DNA of 64,000 nucleotides. Origin: Topomyia yanbarensis (lineage: Eukaryota > Arthropoda > Insecta > Diptera > Culicidae). Below, piece after piece: positions 45,720-57,914 of this stretch. Every line of letters starts with the position of its first letter. Position 1 is the first letter of the stretch. The position numbers were made by a program, and so were the translations under genes. Below the pieces are notes generated by a model. It was not told the origin of the DNA, did no database searches, and was given only the letters and a program-made list of their open reading frames with translations. The stretch is from positions 39,541,524-39,605,523 of the forward strand of contig NC_080670.1 in assembly GCF_030247195.1 (NCBI RefSeq). The letters run 5' to 3'.

Positions 45720-48340
45720 CGTTTTTTTGTACAACACTGATCATTTTTTTGCACTACAAACGAGAACGCGATTAGAAAGGTTCTGAAAACTTCGACGTTT
45801 TAACCGTGCTTTCTGACAACCAAGAACCGATTCGGTCATTAAATAAAGTATAAATTTGTTATTTATCACATGCATCATTAGAACCTAACTTTCTAAATGT
45901 AACAACCCTCGAATTTTCAAAATTAAAAACGCTCAATCTCCATCTTTTGTTTACCTGTCAGTGTCATTACGAACGAACACAAGAACTGTCATTGGCTTTC
46001 GTTCGAGAAGAATTCGAAGGGATTTTCCTCGATTTGAATGCTTTAACAGGTTTCGGGCAGTTTTGAAATAACACTGACAGATAAAGAATTGTTTACATTA
46101 TCGTAGAACATTAATTGAAAATAGTTCAGAAGCTTTAAGGGTTAGAACTACACATTATTATACTTATAAAGTTAAGCTCTAACGATGTGTACAATAAAAG
46201 GGCAATTTGCTTCGTTTGACGACCCAATTGTAAACAAGTATTTTATAGTTATGTGATCGAACACAGAAGTCTGTTATCTGTTTCCTTAGCAAAACATGCC
46301 ATTTGTCATAACCATGTCCTAATTGGCTAAATTGACTGTAAGTGCTCTCACATAACAATTGCGTTCTTTCATCATTCGCGGCAAACAGGTTAAAAGCAGA
46401 ACAAATTAAATATTTTGTGACAGCTTTCGGCGACCTTTCCACGTTCACTTACATTTGTTGATTTTGTTTGATGCTGAAGGCTGCTGTTGTTGTTGCAATC
46501 TTCTCAGGAAATTTAAACAGAAATTGTGTGAGCCCTCTTGAAAAGAGCCGACCTGGTTCTGTGACACACATTTCACGTTAGTTTTGCTTGAACCACACTG
46601 TACAAAACATTTCTTTCTTCTTCGAAAAATGCTGACCTTACGCAGCTGCTTCCAATTTTCATTTGAACCAACATTCGAGTCAATTGGATTAGGTATGGGG
46701 ATATGAAAAAGAAGGTCGATTGATTGAAAACCTTTGTGATTACCGAACCATTCAAAATATGTAAAAGAGCAAGCTCTGAAACCGCTTGAAAGAACTCCAT
46801 TACAGCTAATAATGGTCACAAATTATCTCCGCCGCGCCGAACAGTGCCAAGCTCGGGTTGTAGGCACCATCCATTTCAAACAAGAAAAAGCTTCCACAAA
46901 AGAAGATAAACATAAACAACACTGGCTTCGAGAAAACGATCTTGTTTTATTTTCAGTCAAATTGAGGTAGGTTCGCGATAGCTTTAAATTCCTCGTGACA
47001 TATGTTTACGCTAGAGTTGAATGTTTTCACCGCCGAAACAGTTCAAACAAGCACCGGCCGACGCCACCGGTGGTAGGTGGCACATTCGGTGGCACTCTAT
47101 CTACGTGCTTTCAGGTACAGGTTCATGTTGACGAATTGTAAACGACGCTCCGGCCCTAACCTCATTTCGCAGCGTGTTGACACTGAAACAAATTCCATCA
47201 AGTGTTAAAAAAGGCGTTGTTTGTTGTGATTCATGTCATACCATTTTTCGAAAACCGATTTTTTTTTGCGTGATAGTAGCAAAAGCAGAACAAAAATTAT
47301 TCTCTCCTGGCACAGTAAGTTACATAATAGCAACCTTTTTGCTCCGTTAAAATATAGGTAAACAATAAACCATCACCTGCCTACCTATCGGTATAATCAG
47401 ACGCACAGGGTTCGGCTTTCCGTCGCATCCGCCTATTACTCATGCAGCTTTTATCGACTTTCTAAAAACCACTATCGTATTTCACAATATTTGCGCATTT
47501 TTAATTACACCTCCTCACCACTTTTCGTTAATTTGTGCAACTTTTTCGCCCAACCTATCAATGGCTGTGTTTACCGTTTCACTGGGTTTTTTGTTTCTGT
47601 GTGTAAACGGTTCCGAATCGATCGTCGTGAATATCGCAGCTTTATTATCATTTTATGGGATATACATAATAATTTGCCTGGTTTTGGGTGCGCAAATGGT
47701 AGACTCGCATTATTTTTCATCCTATTAGATCGCTATTATGAGTTGATTGTACTTTGAATTCAACTTTTGTTTTGTAGTTTATAGAAAATCATTCGACCTT
47801 CCGTGCAGTGTCCAGTAAGTGCTGCAAGCAGCATATATTATTTGTACTTAAAAATTAGTATTAGCTTTTGATGATGTATGATTGAATCTACGAATCTAGA
47901 TGCAAGGCTCTACTATTGTTCAGACGACGCTTTGTATGTATCGAGCTCAAACCCTCACGTGCTAGTTCAGGAAGTGAGCAGCCTACTGCGAAGATGGCAG
48001 CGGGAATGCTGCTAAAAATCAACGATAGAAGCATAGCGAAGCCTTAGAATTACATCCCGTAATAAAAAACTTGTTAATTTGGTTCTACCGACTATTTTTA
48101 GTGTAAGTAAGACATGGGGATGGGATATTTTATGCCTGTACGTTTCCACTATTATTTTTTTATTTTCTTGGCTTAGGTAAATCGTTCAAAATATCACACA
48201 TCCTGGCAACATCGCGGAATGTAATGAACGAGTTTGATGGATTGTCCAAAGTTTTACAGATATAAAAATGTGACGCCAAAATCATAAAATACCGGTTGTT
48301 CAAGTTCCATAAAAAATAATAAAATAACTGTTAAACACGA
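45720..48340. other. Mostly unrecognised
   Basis: Apart from the possible THAP fragment, no motif-bearing frame. 46960-47260 is GC-richer and unique in the window. Confidence 0.3.
46445..46620 (-). pseudogene. Possible THAP-like zinc finger fragment
   Basis: Minus strand reads KKCFVQCGSSKTN in one frame, then GLFSRGLTQFLFKFPEK in the next. Together these recall the N-terminal THAP pattern (C-x2-4-C ... F-x-F-P) of P-element-type transposases. The C-terminal C/H pair is not seen. Weak call; chance is quite possible. Confidence 0.15.
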
Positions 48341-48346
48341 TTTATT

Positions 48347-48388
48347 TTCCTCCATCTGTCAGACCATTATGACAGGTGGAGGAAAACA
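48347..48388. repeat. 17 bp stem hairpin
   Basis: TTTTCCTCCATCTGTCA and TGACAGGTGGAGGAAAA pair with one wobble position and an 8-base loop. Confidence 0.75.
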
Positions 48389-49591
48389 AGTCTTCAATCA
48401 CTTCTACCTCCATGATAAAGTCACCTTGTATTGTAGTCTTAAATATTCCTATAATAGATATCAATCCCCAAGAGCCATGCCTTTGATTTTTTTTTCAGAT
48501 GGAATTTCAAGCCGTTAAATATTATTCAAGTTTCTAGCGCGAACTACCTACACGATTCTGTGCAGTGCAAGAGTTTGTGGACGTCAATAGAGCCGAACTT
48601 TGCGATAGCATTGATAAGCTGAGATAAGCTAACGGTTTAACCTCCAGCGAGCTCTTTACGCGTGAGTATCGCGTTTGCGTTCCTTCGCGTGACGTTGAGA
48701 TTGACGGTGTTGTCACTGAATCTTACTGAATCGATCGTTTTACATCGAAAGATATTTTTCGCAATAAAGGTACTGGAAATGATACTTTGTGAGGAATTTC
48801 GAACTCTGACCATGTTCCGTATACAAATTGAGCGATAATAAAATCAGATGAGCATTGAAGAAGCTCCTATACAGAAATGCTACCAAACTATACTACTAAT
48901 CCCACAAAACTACTCCAAAAAATAATGAAATTCAAACGACATGTAAATCAATACGAATGTAAACATACAGAGCTTGAATCAAAAATTTGATTGAAAATTA
49001 AGTTGAATTCGATGCACTGTAACAAAAAGCATACGATTTTACACTTTCGATAGTGTAATATTACATGTCATTTATTTTACAGCAATATTGGATTAAAATA
49101 CATTAAAGTGCATTTGAATCCCGTTTAATGAAACTGCAATCTTCAATCAACGTGTAAAATTATAATAAAATTTGTTGAAGAAAGCACGACAAGTTGTGTG
49201 TATTTGTGGTGGAACTTAAATTTACATTTATATTCATGCTGCAAATATGTGCATGAGAATAAATTTAAAATCAGAAAATATTTTTTTTAAGTGTACACTG
49301 CTAATCCCACTAGCCAGGGGAACACTTTCACTATCCCGTTTTTGGACAAGCCTAACTCTGACGAAGCCTGCAAAGTTTCTTCGTTTCCCAAAATGCTAAC
49401 TTTCCTTCAATAGATAGTTGACGTCCAATGCCAAAACATACTGTTTTTAAACCGAACCCAGTGCCACAAGGCTTGGATATTTACAATCTAAGCAAAACTT
49501 CTCTAGCGGAAATAATAAAATATTGACTTCCTTTGACACTCAATCGGAAGCATTGTTGTTCTTCGCATTTGTTAAGGGTTTTCAATATTTC
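48389..49591. other. No recognised feature
   Basis: AT-rich; nothing supported. Confidence 0.3.
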
Positions 49592-49726
49592 GGAGTGGCA
49601 GACACAGCATAGTTGGTAAATCAATTATCTTGCACGCAGCTTACCTGGGTTTGATTTCCAATCCACGCACATGGTGTCGTTAGGATTTTTTCTAACTCAA
49701 AAGGAGGTCGGTAACCTTGAAACAGA
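49592..49726 (+). mobile_element. Diverged Feilai-like SINE
   Basis: A-box-like CATAGTTGGTAAATC near 49608 and B-box-like GGGTTTGATTTCC near 49649, followed by CTAACTC..AGGAGG..GTAACCTTGA. This is the same order as the SINE at 41381-41573 but with many changes. Confidence 0.6.
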
Positions 49727-49792
49727 AAATTGAAGAAACAAGTCAAAGCAATACTTGGGGGTGTTGATTGCTTTGACTTGTTTCTTCAATTT
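49727..49792. repeat. Perfect 26 bp stem, 14-base loop
   Basis: 49727-49752 (AAATTGAAGAAACAAGTCAA...) and 49767-49792 are exact reverse complements over 26 bases with a 14-base loop. It directly follows the SINE. Confidence 0.9.
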
Positions 49793-51008
49793 GCGGATTA
49801 CCAAAACGTAAAACCATTGTTTCTACCTTTTCGTTGATGGTGCTGGCAATTGTTTCTAGGGCGTCGCTGATACTGGTTAGAGTACAATTTGTGCTGGAGT
49901 TTCAGTATTTGTTTTTAAGGTGGTAGATGTTCTTATTTTGCGTACTTCCGCGCAGTGTTTCTGTGGTCTGCAATTTAATGACACGTGGGCAGCTGACCGT
50001 CGTAAGTCGTAAGTACACAGTTTTCTAAGATATGATCCGATTTGGAAGCTCCTGAAGTCAACAAACGACGCATGAAAAACCCATCACAATTACTAAAGGC
50101 CATCTCAATCGATACAATCTCTTTAATCGAACAGTGGTCGCAAACCGGAAAAAGATGGTCAAAAGTGTTGTCTGGCTTTAAATGACGTTTCTTGTTTAAG
50201 TGTCCTCAGCAAAGTTTCAGGAAACCTAATTATACATCTGAATCGGTTAGCACGTTCTCCCATTTTAGAAGATCTTTTTTATTCAACAAAAAAAAGTTTT
50301 TTTTTCTTCTGCAACGTTTTATAACAGATAATTTGGAGTAACTGTGCTGGAGATATTATTTATCTATATTTTTATGCGGACGGAAAACTCAAAATCTAGA
50401 ATCTTAAAATCCGTTTTTTTACGTTTAGTTTTGACCGTCTATTTCGGCTTTGGGACCACTATGCGTAGCCTATATGCCAAAATGGACATCACTAGGACAA
50501 ATTAGTATCTTCAGGAATGTTATGTAATTCTGCTAGTGTCTGCAATCTTCTAGAATAAATCTAAATGCAAGGAATTCAATATATGAAGAAAACGTAAAAA
50601 ACTGATTTTTAAGGTACTTATCCCTATATCTTGTCCGTACAAATTCGCATATATGTCCCATGTTCTATATGATTCCCTATCCATATGGGACCGACTAGCG
50701 ATCGTAGGCAGAATAGTCCCCGAAAAAATTAAGGCATCAACTGATTTAGAAGCGTTGTTAAGTTTAAAAAAAAATTGCTGAAGACACTCAAGCAAGAAAA
50801 CATCATTGAAAGCCAGTAAATATTTTTAACCATTTTTGTTGCTCTGGGATCATTGTGCCACGGTAAAAAAACCTCAGTATTTTGTTGTGGATTTCTATTA
50901 CCACAATACATCTAAGTACTGGTCGCAGTGGTTCGTTTCCTACACAAAAATAGCACAGTACATATTAGATTGCTCAGTAGAAAAAAAAGAATTTTTGAAA
51001 ATTTAATT
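49793..51008. other. No recognised feature
   Basis: No paired repeats or coding motifs found. Confidence 0.3.
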
Positions 51009-51371
51009 GGTCCACCCCTGAGTAGATTTCCAGCCCCATCGGATTCTTTCCTCCCAATTTGAACCAAATCGGACAAGTTTAACTACCGGATCAAAGTGTT
51101 CGATGTTTGCATGGGATTTTTATAAAGTTTGCATGGAAAAATTTTAATAAGTTGCATTTTAACCGCTAAGTGGAACCTTAGCGGTTAAAAAAAGTAAAAG
51201 TTTTTCAACTTTTTATAAATGGATGGATGCTAGTGGGCTTTCTCCATGTAAATTGTCGAAAAATCCCACGTAATCTTCGAACAGGCTGGTCCGGTAGCTA
51301 GACTTGTCCGATTTCGTTCAAGTTAGGAGCAGACATACCTCGTGGGACTAGAAATCTAGTCAGGGGTGGCC
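51009..51371. mobile_element. Fold-back element, 363 bp
   Basis: The outer 85 bases pair (GGTCCACCCCTGAGTAGATT against CCGGCCACCCCTGACTAGAT in reverse complement; AATCGGACAAG and CTACCGGA on both sides). The centre, 51157-51190, is a perfect 14 bp stem (TTTTAACCGCTAAG) with a 6-base loop. Intermediate sequence also pairs with indels, so the whole unit is one imperfect palindrome. Confidence 0.8.
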
Positions 51372-51538
51372 GGATGAGAGTAATTTTTTTTTCTTGTAAC
51401 TCTAATTCACATGTTTCTAGCACGGCTAGTTAATCGTATATTTTTACGTTTACTTTGCGAGCTTTTCGCGACCGTTGCCTTCGCTATATGGAAGCAGACT
51501 GTGACAATTCGGTGAAAGTGAAGGCGACCGGTTTCTTA

Positions 51539-52823
51539 AAGGGCGAAGACGAAATTATTGCGACACCGAAAATGTCATGCCAATTTTCTTATAATGTTTA
51601 AAATCAAACCAAAGTTTTAAGGTAGTTTTATACATATATTTACTTCAAAAATCAAAAGAAAAGGTAGTCGATGGAGCCTTGAGTGTAAAATTGAACGCAT
51701 TTTCGCTTGATGCCCTCCATCAAAGTCTTTACAGTGTCATCCGGTACCAGTTTCTCAGTTTTTTTTCCATTTTCTTAACATGTCCTTCTCGTCTTTGACT
51801 GTCTTCTTGCTCTCCCGAAGTTCCCGCTTCATCATTGCCCAGTACTGCTCCACCGGGCGCAGCTCCGGACAGTTTGGCGGATTCATGTCCTTTGGAACAA
51901 AATGGACAGAATTGGCCTCATACCACTCCAGGACACTTTTAGAATAGTGGCATGATGCCAAATCTGGCCAAAATAGCGGAGCTTCATCGTGCTGCTGCAA
52001 GAACGGCAAAAGGCGCTTCTCGAGGTACTCAGATTTGTAGATCTCGCCATTTACTGTGCCCTTTGTCACGAAAGGCTCACTCCTCGGTCCGCAAGAGCAG
52101 ATGGCCTGCCAAATGAGATATTTGGAGGCGAACTTCGATATTTTCTTCTTCTTAAATTTGTCGTCCACATAGAACTTGCTCTTGCCGGTGAAAAACTCCA
52201 ACCCCGGAATTTGCTTAAAATCGGCTTTTATATACGTTTCGTCGTCCATCACACAGCAGCCAAATTTTGTCAGCATCTTATCGTAGAGCTTCCATGCCCG
52301 AGTTTTAGCCGTCGATTGTTGCCGCTCATCGCGGTTTGGGAAGCTCTGTACCTTGTATGTATGTAGTCCAGCTCTCTTCTTTGCATTCTGGACGTAGTTC
52401 AGCGGCATGCCGATCTTTTTAGCCAAATCACGGATTGAGACGTTGGGATTTGCTTTAATCGTCCGCCTTACCTTTCCCTCCGTCTTTTTGTTCTCTGGTT
52501 CCGGTTTTCTTCCAGCTCCTTTGCCGTGGTCCAACGTCAACCGCTTCAACACTCTAGAGACGGTTGAATGGTGAATGTTCAACATTTTTCCCAACTGCCG
52601 GTGCGACAGGTCCGAAAATTACAGGTGTTTGGAAAGAATTTGTTCTCTCGACTCGCATTGGTTCACCTCCATTTTGGTTGAATCGAAAAACACGACTTTG
52701 AGTTTGACAGCATGTAAACAATACACATCAATGAGAAAGTGTGCAAAATTTGGTTGATTTTTACCCAATGGTAAAAAAGTTATGCCCTGTTGAATGTGTC
52801 GCAATAATTTCGTGTTCGCCCTT
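51539..52823 (-). mobile_element. ITmD37E-like transposon, full length (1285 bp)
   Basis: Both ends carry AAGGGCGAA(G/C)ACGAAATTAT...GCGACA terminal inverted repeats of about 27 bases, next to TA at 51537-51538 and 52824-52825. It carries one transposase on the minus strand and is nearly complete, unlike the truncated copy at 25885. Confidence 0.9.
51652..52672 (-). pseudogene. ITmD37E-like transposase, nearly intact
   Basis: Start ATG at 52672 (MEVNQCESREQ). The cut-and-paste transposase has two helix-turn-helix regions (about residues 22-45 and 80-98) that bind the terminal repeats. Catalytic residues are MDDETY (Asp 143/144), WPDLASCH (Asp 237) and PVEQYW (Glu 275). Exactly 37 residues lie between the second Asp and the Glu, giving DD37E. 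Defects seen: a TAA in place of a glutamate codon after residue 17, a 4-residue in-frame loss (FQER of the other copy), and an extra A in an eight-A run near 51760. The last shifts the frame about 35 codons before the expected end; the natural stop would be at 51652. Two lesions make it a recent pseudogene. Confidence 0.9.
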
Positions 52824-52825
52824 TA

Positions 52826-53628
52826 TCAGATATCCAGTTAGGATTTGCGTTAGTTTCGTGTGAAATTTAAATCAATTCCCCATTGCCTTTCGTGTTTTTA
52901 GAAATAAAACATTCATTCGATTCATTTTCTTTTGATTTTCTAGTGGAAAAAAGCCATTACATCGGCTTTCAATAAAATTCTTCAAATGGTTCTATCTGCC
53001 AGTTAGAGCCTGGCTTTGTTTTCCAAAGGCTATCATAAGTTTCTAATAAATGTCCTGTACATATCCTAAGACTATGATTTCTACGAGTATATTATAACGG
53101 GCGTAAATGTTGAAGCGATCGAGTTATTGGCGGAAGAGAAAGTAAACAAAGAGAGGATCCATTTGCAGATAGAACCATATGAATAATTTTCCTACAATTA
53201 GTGAAAGTCCGCATTGGTGAAGCTTCTTCGAGGGGAAAGTAATAAAAAGTAAGTCTTAAAACACAAACTCCAATTATTTTTTGTTGATAAGTGTTGGATT
53301 ATCGCTAAGTTATCGTTCCTTCCAGTAACCCTTCTGAAAACCAAAACGGATATCTGATAAGAAGCTGGTTTCCATCACCCAATCGTCACAGTCTGCTTTG
53401 ATGTGTCCGTCTAGAATGGTGTTCGTTTTTGGACTTACAATCTTTATGGTGGTTAAATCAGCTGCGACTAAGCCGAAACGTTACTTACTTCAAAGAAATC
53501 GTCCATTTAGGTTTCAGGAACAGTGTACTATTTTGCCTTTTTAGAAATCTGACTGTTCTTAATCGTCAATATAGTCTACTTTCTACTGTATTGAAGCATT
53601 GGATTCGATATATGTATGTATGCGTTTT
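52826..53628. other. No recognised feature
   Basis: AT-rich; no supported gene. Confidence 0.3.
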
Positions 53629-53717
53629 GGGTTATTCTATGTGCTAGGTTCAGGCTCGAACCCAGGTGGCCTGCGTACACAACAATCGACTTACCAACTA
53701 CGCTATTCACGCTCCCT
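53629..53717 (-). mobile_element. Feilai-like SINE head
   Basis: Minus strand: AATAGCGTAGTTGGTAAGTC (A box) and GGTTCGAGCC (B box) with CACCTG between, as in the SINE at 41381-41573. Only the tRNA-like head is clear. Confidence 0.65.
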
Positions 53718-53985
53718 AAATTTTTATTCATTCTAGAAAATATCTACTGAAAACGATGATTGCAATACAAAGTCAACTAAACCGCAGTAACTGCAATTAC
53801 TCATCATAGCACCCGTTTTATAAAAGAATAAATGAAATCGACTAATTTTCCGGTTCGTTTCATTAAACATCTATAATCACCATAATTGATAGTACCCACA
53901 TGTCACATTGCCTGACCTTCAAACCGAATCGGGGCAACTAATTTGCGCATCACGTGAATCATTCACCAAAGGAGTGTATAGCTTA

Positions 53986-54769
53986 GACTGGTTCAATTTT
54001 TGACTTTTGGCTCCACCAGGCTTTATTGATTCCTTTTATGGCCCTTAGTAATTGTGCAAATTTTGGCACCGATCGGTTGTGTCTACGGACCCTCCAAAAA
54101 TTCCTAAGTTTATATGGAAATTAGTATGGAAAATCGGTTAAAATTAAAAATAAATTCTTAAAAAATCACCTCATCAATCAATTCATGAGAAAACTATATA
54201 TTTCTAAAGGTATTCTTCTACTGAACACATCCGTGGAACATTGTAAGTTTGTGAAAATTCGCTGAGAAAAGTTATTAATTAAAGAAGCAGCATGGCTTCA
54301 AAACAAGTAAATTTTATTATAAATCATAGCAACCCTGTTTGAATAATTGCATCTGCCATACGGGAGCTGTGGGTGGTAAGCCTAGTTTATACTTGTATAA
54401 CGATGAAGCTATTCAAACAGGGTTGCTATGATTAATAATAAAATCCACTTGTTTTGAAGTCATGCTGCTTCTTTAGTTAATAACTTTTCTCAGCGAATTT
54501 TCACAAACTTACAATGTTCCACGAATGTGTTCAGTAGAAGAATACTTTTAGAAATATATAGTTTTCTCATGAATTGATTGATGAGGTGATCTTTTAAGAA
54601 TTTATTTTTAATTTTAACCGATTTTCCATACTAATTTCCATATAAACTTTGGAATGTTCGGAGGGTCCGTAGACACAACCGATCGGTACCAAAATTTGCA
54701 CAATTACTAAAGGCCATAAAATGAATCAGAAAAGTCTGGTGAAGCTTAAAGTCAAAAATTGAACCAGTC
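53986..54769. mobile_element. Long palindromic MITE, 784 bp, about 360 bp arms
   Basis: Left arm 53986-54345 and right arm 54410-54769 are reverse complements almost throughout (for example GACTGGTTCAATTTTTGACT at both ends, CCGATCGGT, GAACATTGTAAGTTTGTG, CATAGCAACCCTGTTTGAAT). Differences are single bases and a few indels. The loop is about 64 bases. TA flanks both ends (53984-53985, 54770-54771), as in Tc1/mariner-mobilised elements. No coding capacity. Confidence 0.9.
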
Positions 54770-54771
54770 TA

Positions 54772-57700
54772 GTATAGCTGCTTAATAAACTAACAAATAA
54801 ATAAGCGCTATTGCAAAACACGAACACAGTACATTTGCGATACTGGACAGCAAGGGAACAAGTGACTCAATTTAGTTTAATCCACAGAGGAATTTGTTTT
54901 AACCTTATACCAATTTGATGTTTGTAATTGTTTGAAATTTAGTTAGAAACACGCCTAAAGCAGCTTTTAGGACCGTCAAACTATCGGAAATTCTTTACAA
55001 CTACCGGGTTGTAACCTCAGAGATTGAATCCTCCAGCAAAGTTCTACGAAAATTAAAAGAAATACGTTATTGTTTAGACAAGCCGCTTCGCAACACAATC
55101 ACACAAAATCCATTCCTTCAGCTGTCATATTTGCAAACAATTCACGGCGCACCGTGGTCCAGATCCTGGAAAAGCTGTCCAAAAGTGATGTCTTCGGGAA
55201 AGTTTCTGCACATAAGCAGCCCCTGCTTTTGCCATTGGCGCCTAAAAGAGTCAATTTTTTTTCTCTTTTATTACAGTGGTCTACTCGTAAAATAAATGAG
55301 TAACTCAATCCGAGGTCATGTGCCAGTTACCAAATCCCGGAGAAAGGCACCCATACAGTGTGTGTGTATGTGTGTGACCCACATTACAAACCGAACGGGC
55401 GGACAAACCGCACCGACAGTCGACCGAATTACCAGCAGCACCTCGCATCCACGGACAATAAAACGCAACCTAAAAACAAAACGACAATAATGCAAGAGCA
55501 AACAGTGAGAAATTGGCATCCGCAATGCGAGAGTCCTTCACATCAGCATCATCAGAGCGGGCGAGTCAAACGGATTTCTTAACGCCGCTGCCACCGCCGA
55601 CCATGGAAGCGTTAAATAAAGGATCGTGAAAATAATGGCAACTCACTGTAGCAATTAGCGAATATATAGCACTCCCTAGATGGAAAGCTCGAGCTGTTAC
55701 TGTCGCTGGTTGACGGTGCTGTGAGTAGGTTTGTGCATTGTGCACACTGACTGGTAGTGCACGACGCTGTATGGAATGATTGTTGCAATGTTGCGTTACC
55801 TGAAAGAAATAGAGAGAGAGAGAGGAACAGAATTAATTGAGTGGCTGTCAAAAAGCTACTATCAAAACTGTTGGTATCATTGAACTACAATTTAGCAGGA
55901 AATTACAAACTGTTTATTGCACTGTGGAACATTACTTCCAACGGAGACAATTAGGTGAAAACCATTTTTTGGCGCGCGAAGGACATAATACGACTTAGTG
56001 TCATGGATTGCGTTTCGGATTCGTCTGACACCAGAACGATGCTAAAATCGTCTGATCATTTGGCTTATGATCTGACAATTAGACGAGACACCTAAACCAA
56101 TTAGGAGTAGCTCGTTTAAAATAAATTCCACGGCCAGACGCATATCGAATGAGAGACGAGTAGAAAAAAAAATGCAAATGATACAGAAAACGTGCCCCGC
56201 AAAACGGTTTCCCGGTCAGCCGACTATCGTACAGAGATGACAAAAAAGGAGATTTGGAATGGAGCCGTGTGCACGACATGAGAATTCAAAAAATCCACCA
56301 GACTAAGACTGGGACAACTTGTGTACAGCAATTTTACGTGAGCAAAATTTGATTAAGTTTTTTTTGTTCAAGTGTTTCAGTTATTCTAGACATGATCACG
56401 GTTCTTAGTCACAAGTTGTTTGCTAGAACGATGGAAATTCTGTCAAGGTCTTTTCTAAGATTAATCGAACTCGGATAGGTGCCGCATTGGAATCTTTAAC
56501 TCTTCTACCACATCTGAGAAAATATCGTAACGTGTGGGCGAAACGGTCAGACATTCAAATAAAACTGGTCGCTGATATGTCTCTTGCAGCGTATGATTGC
56601 AATTTCTTTAGAAATATTTTTCAGCTGTTTTTCTTGAATGTTCTAAGTAATTCAAATGAATTCAGAGAAAACAATTCACAAGTGAACTAATTGTAACCAA
56701 CTATGCTTTATGTAAAATAAGACATCGTTCAACCAATTATCGAACCAAGTATCGGGGACTTTAGCCAACACCGGTGTTGCCGTATCCATCGTCTGATCCT
56801 TATTCCTACCCGACATAACAGGCTGACCCATTGGCGATGAGAACGTCGCAACCGCAGCCAACATGAACTGACAATTTTCATAATAATTATAATAAACATA
56901 ACGATCTGATGTCACGCGTGACCTCTGCGACATCGTAGGGTTCAGCTCAAGTTGCTGCTACACAACATCCTATACGGTACGACGCCCATCCGAATCAATA
57001 CACAGCAGCCAGCCAGCGGAGGGAAACATCAAGATCAATGTCAACTGGCTCTTAAGTCTCGGAGTGTTCAACATGGTCACCTCAATAAATCTACCATTAT
57101 CAGCATCATAATATATTGTATGTGCAGCCATCGCTGCGCGTTGATGATGTTATCGATCTCAAAGGATTGATGCCGCCTCATTCATCAGGGAAATCACACA
57201 TGCACAGTGATTAAAAGCAGATTTATGCGTTCAGGAAATACGCTGACGCTGTCAAAACAAAAGTCAAGTTCAACTGTGCGGGGGCAGTACACAAAAAGCC
57301 AAAACACTGCATAGCGAAGCGAAGAATTAATATTTTATTGATTTTGTCTATTTCAGCACTGCTGGCTGGTCGCAGAACACCAATATGGGTGACGGACAGG
57401 AACCGCACCGTTCGCTTATCCTTGTGATTTTTTGAATGTCATTAGCACACATCGACCGGCGTGCAGGTGATTGTTCTTGAACCGATATGGTACGGAGTTG
57501 AGTTGTTGAAGAGGGAAGATGATTTGAAGGCTACTCAGCGGGTTAAGAATTTCGACGTATGGCGGATGGATATGCGAATGTCGCATAAATATCCAAATTT
57601 GGGTGATCCTCTGGTGGTCTAAGACGATTTCGCTAGGATTTCTGAACAATACGCGACTCGAGAAAGTTTAAGCGTTTGAGAGCTATTGGATTTGGCAGCC

Positions 57701-57914
57701 CTAAGTTTCTTTCAGGATGAAAGGTGACAAAACTCAAATGACTTTTTGAATTAAAGACACGACCACAAGTCCATGGAGGTTGATAATTATAACCATTCGA
57801 CGGATAAACGAGGGCGAAGCCAATAAATGACTAATAGCATTATTTTTTCGTATTCTATTGATGATGCAGTGTTCAACAAATTGTTAAATTAAATTTAAAT
57901 AAAGTTGGTCTCTC
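54772..57914. other. No gene recognised
   Basis: 55330-55620 is GC-richer with CCGAC and CAGCAG words; an (AG)n run lies at 55808-55823. A plus-strand stretch near 57470-57600 reads VLEPIWYGVELLKREDDL before stops at 57620, perhaps an old retroelement piece, but I cannot name a family. Confidence 0.3.

Noticed and set aside
46445..46819. 124-codon minus-strand frame as a host exon
   Set aside because: Composition is ordinary, no splice sites fit, and only a weak split THAP pattern is visible.
53629..53717. tRNA gene on the minus strand
   Set aside because: Same SINE head as 41381-41573; acceptor arms do not pair.
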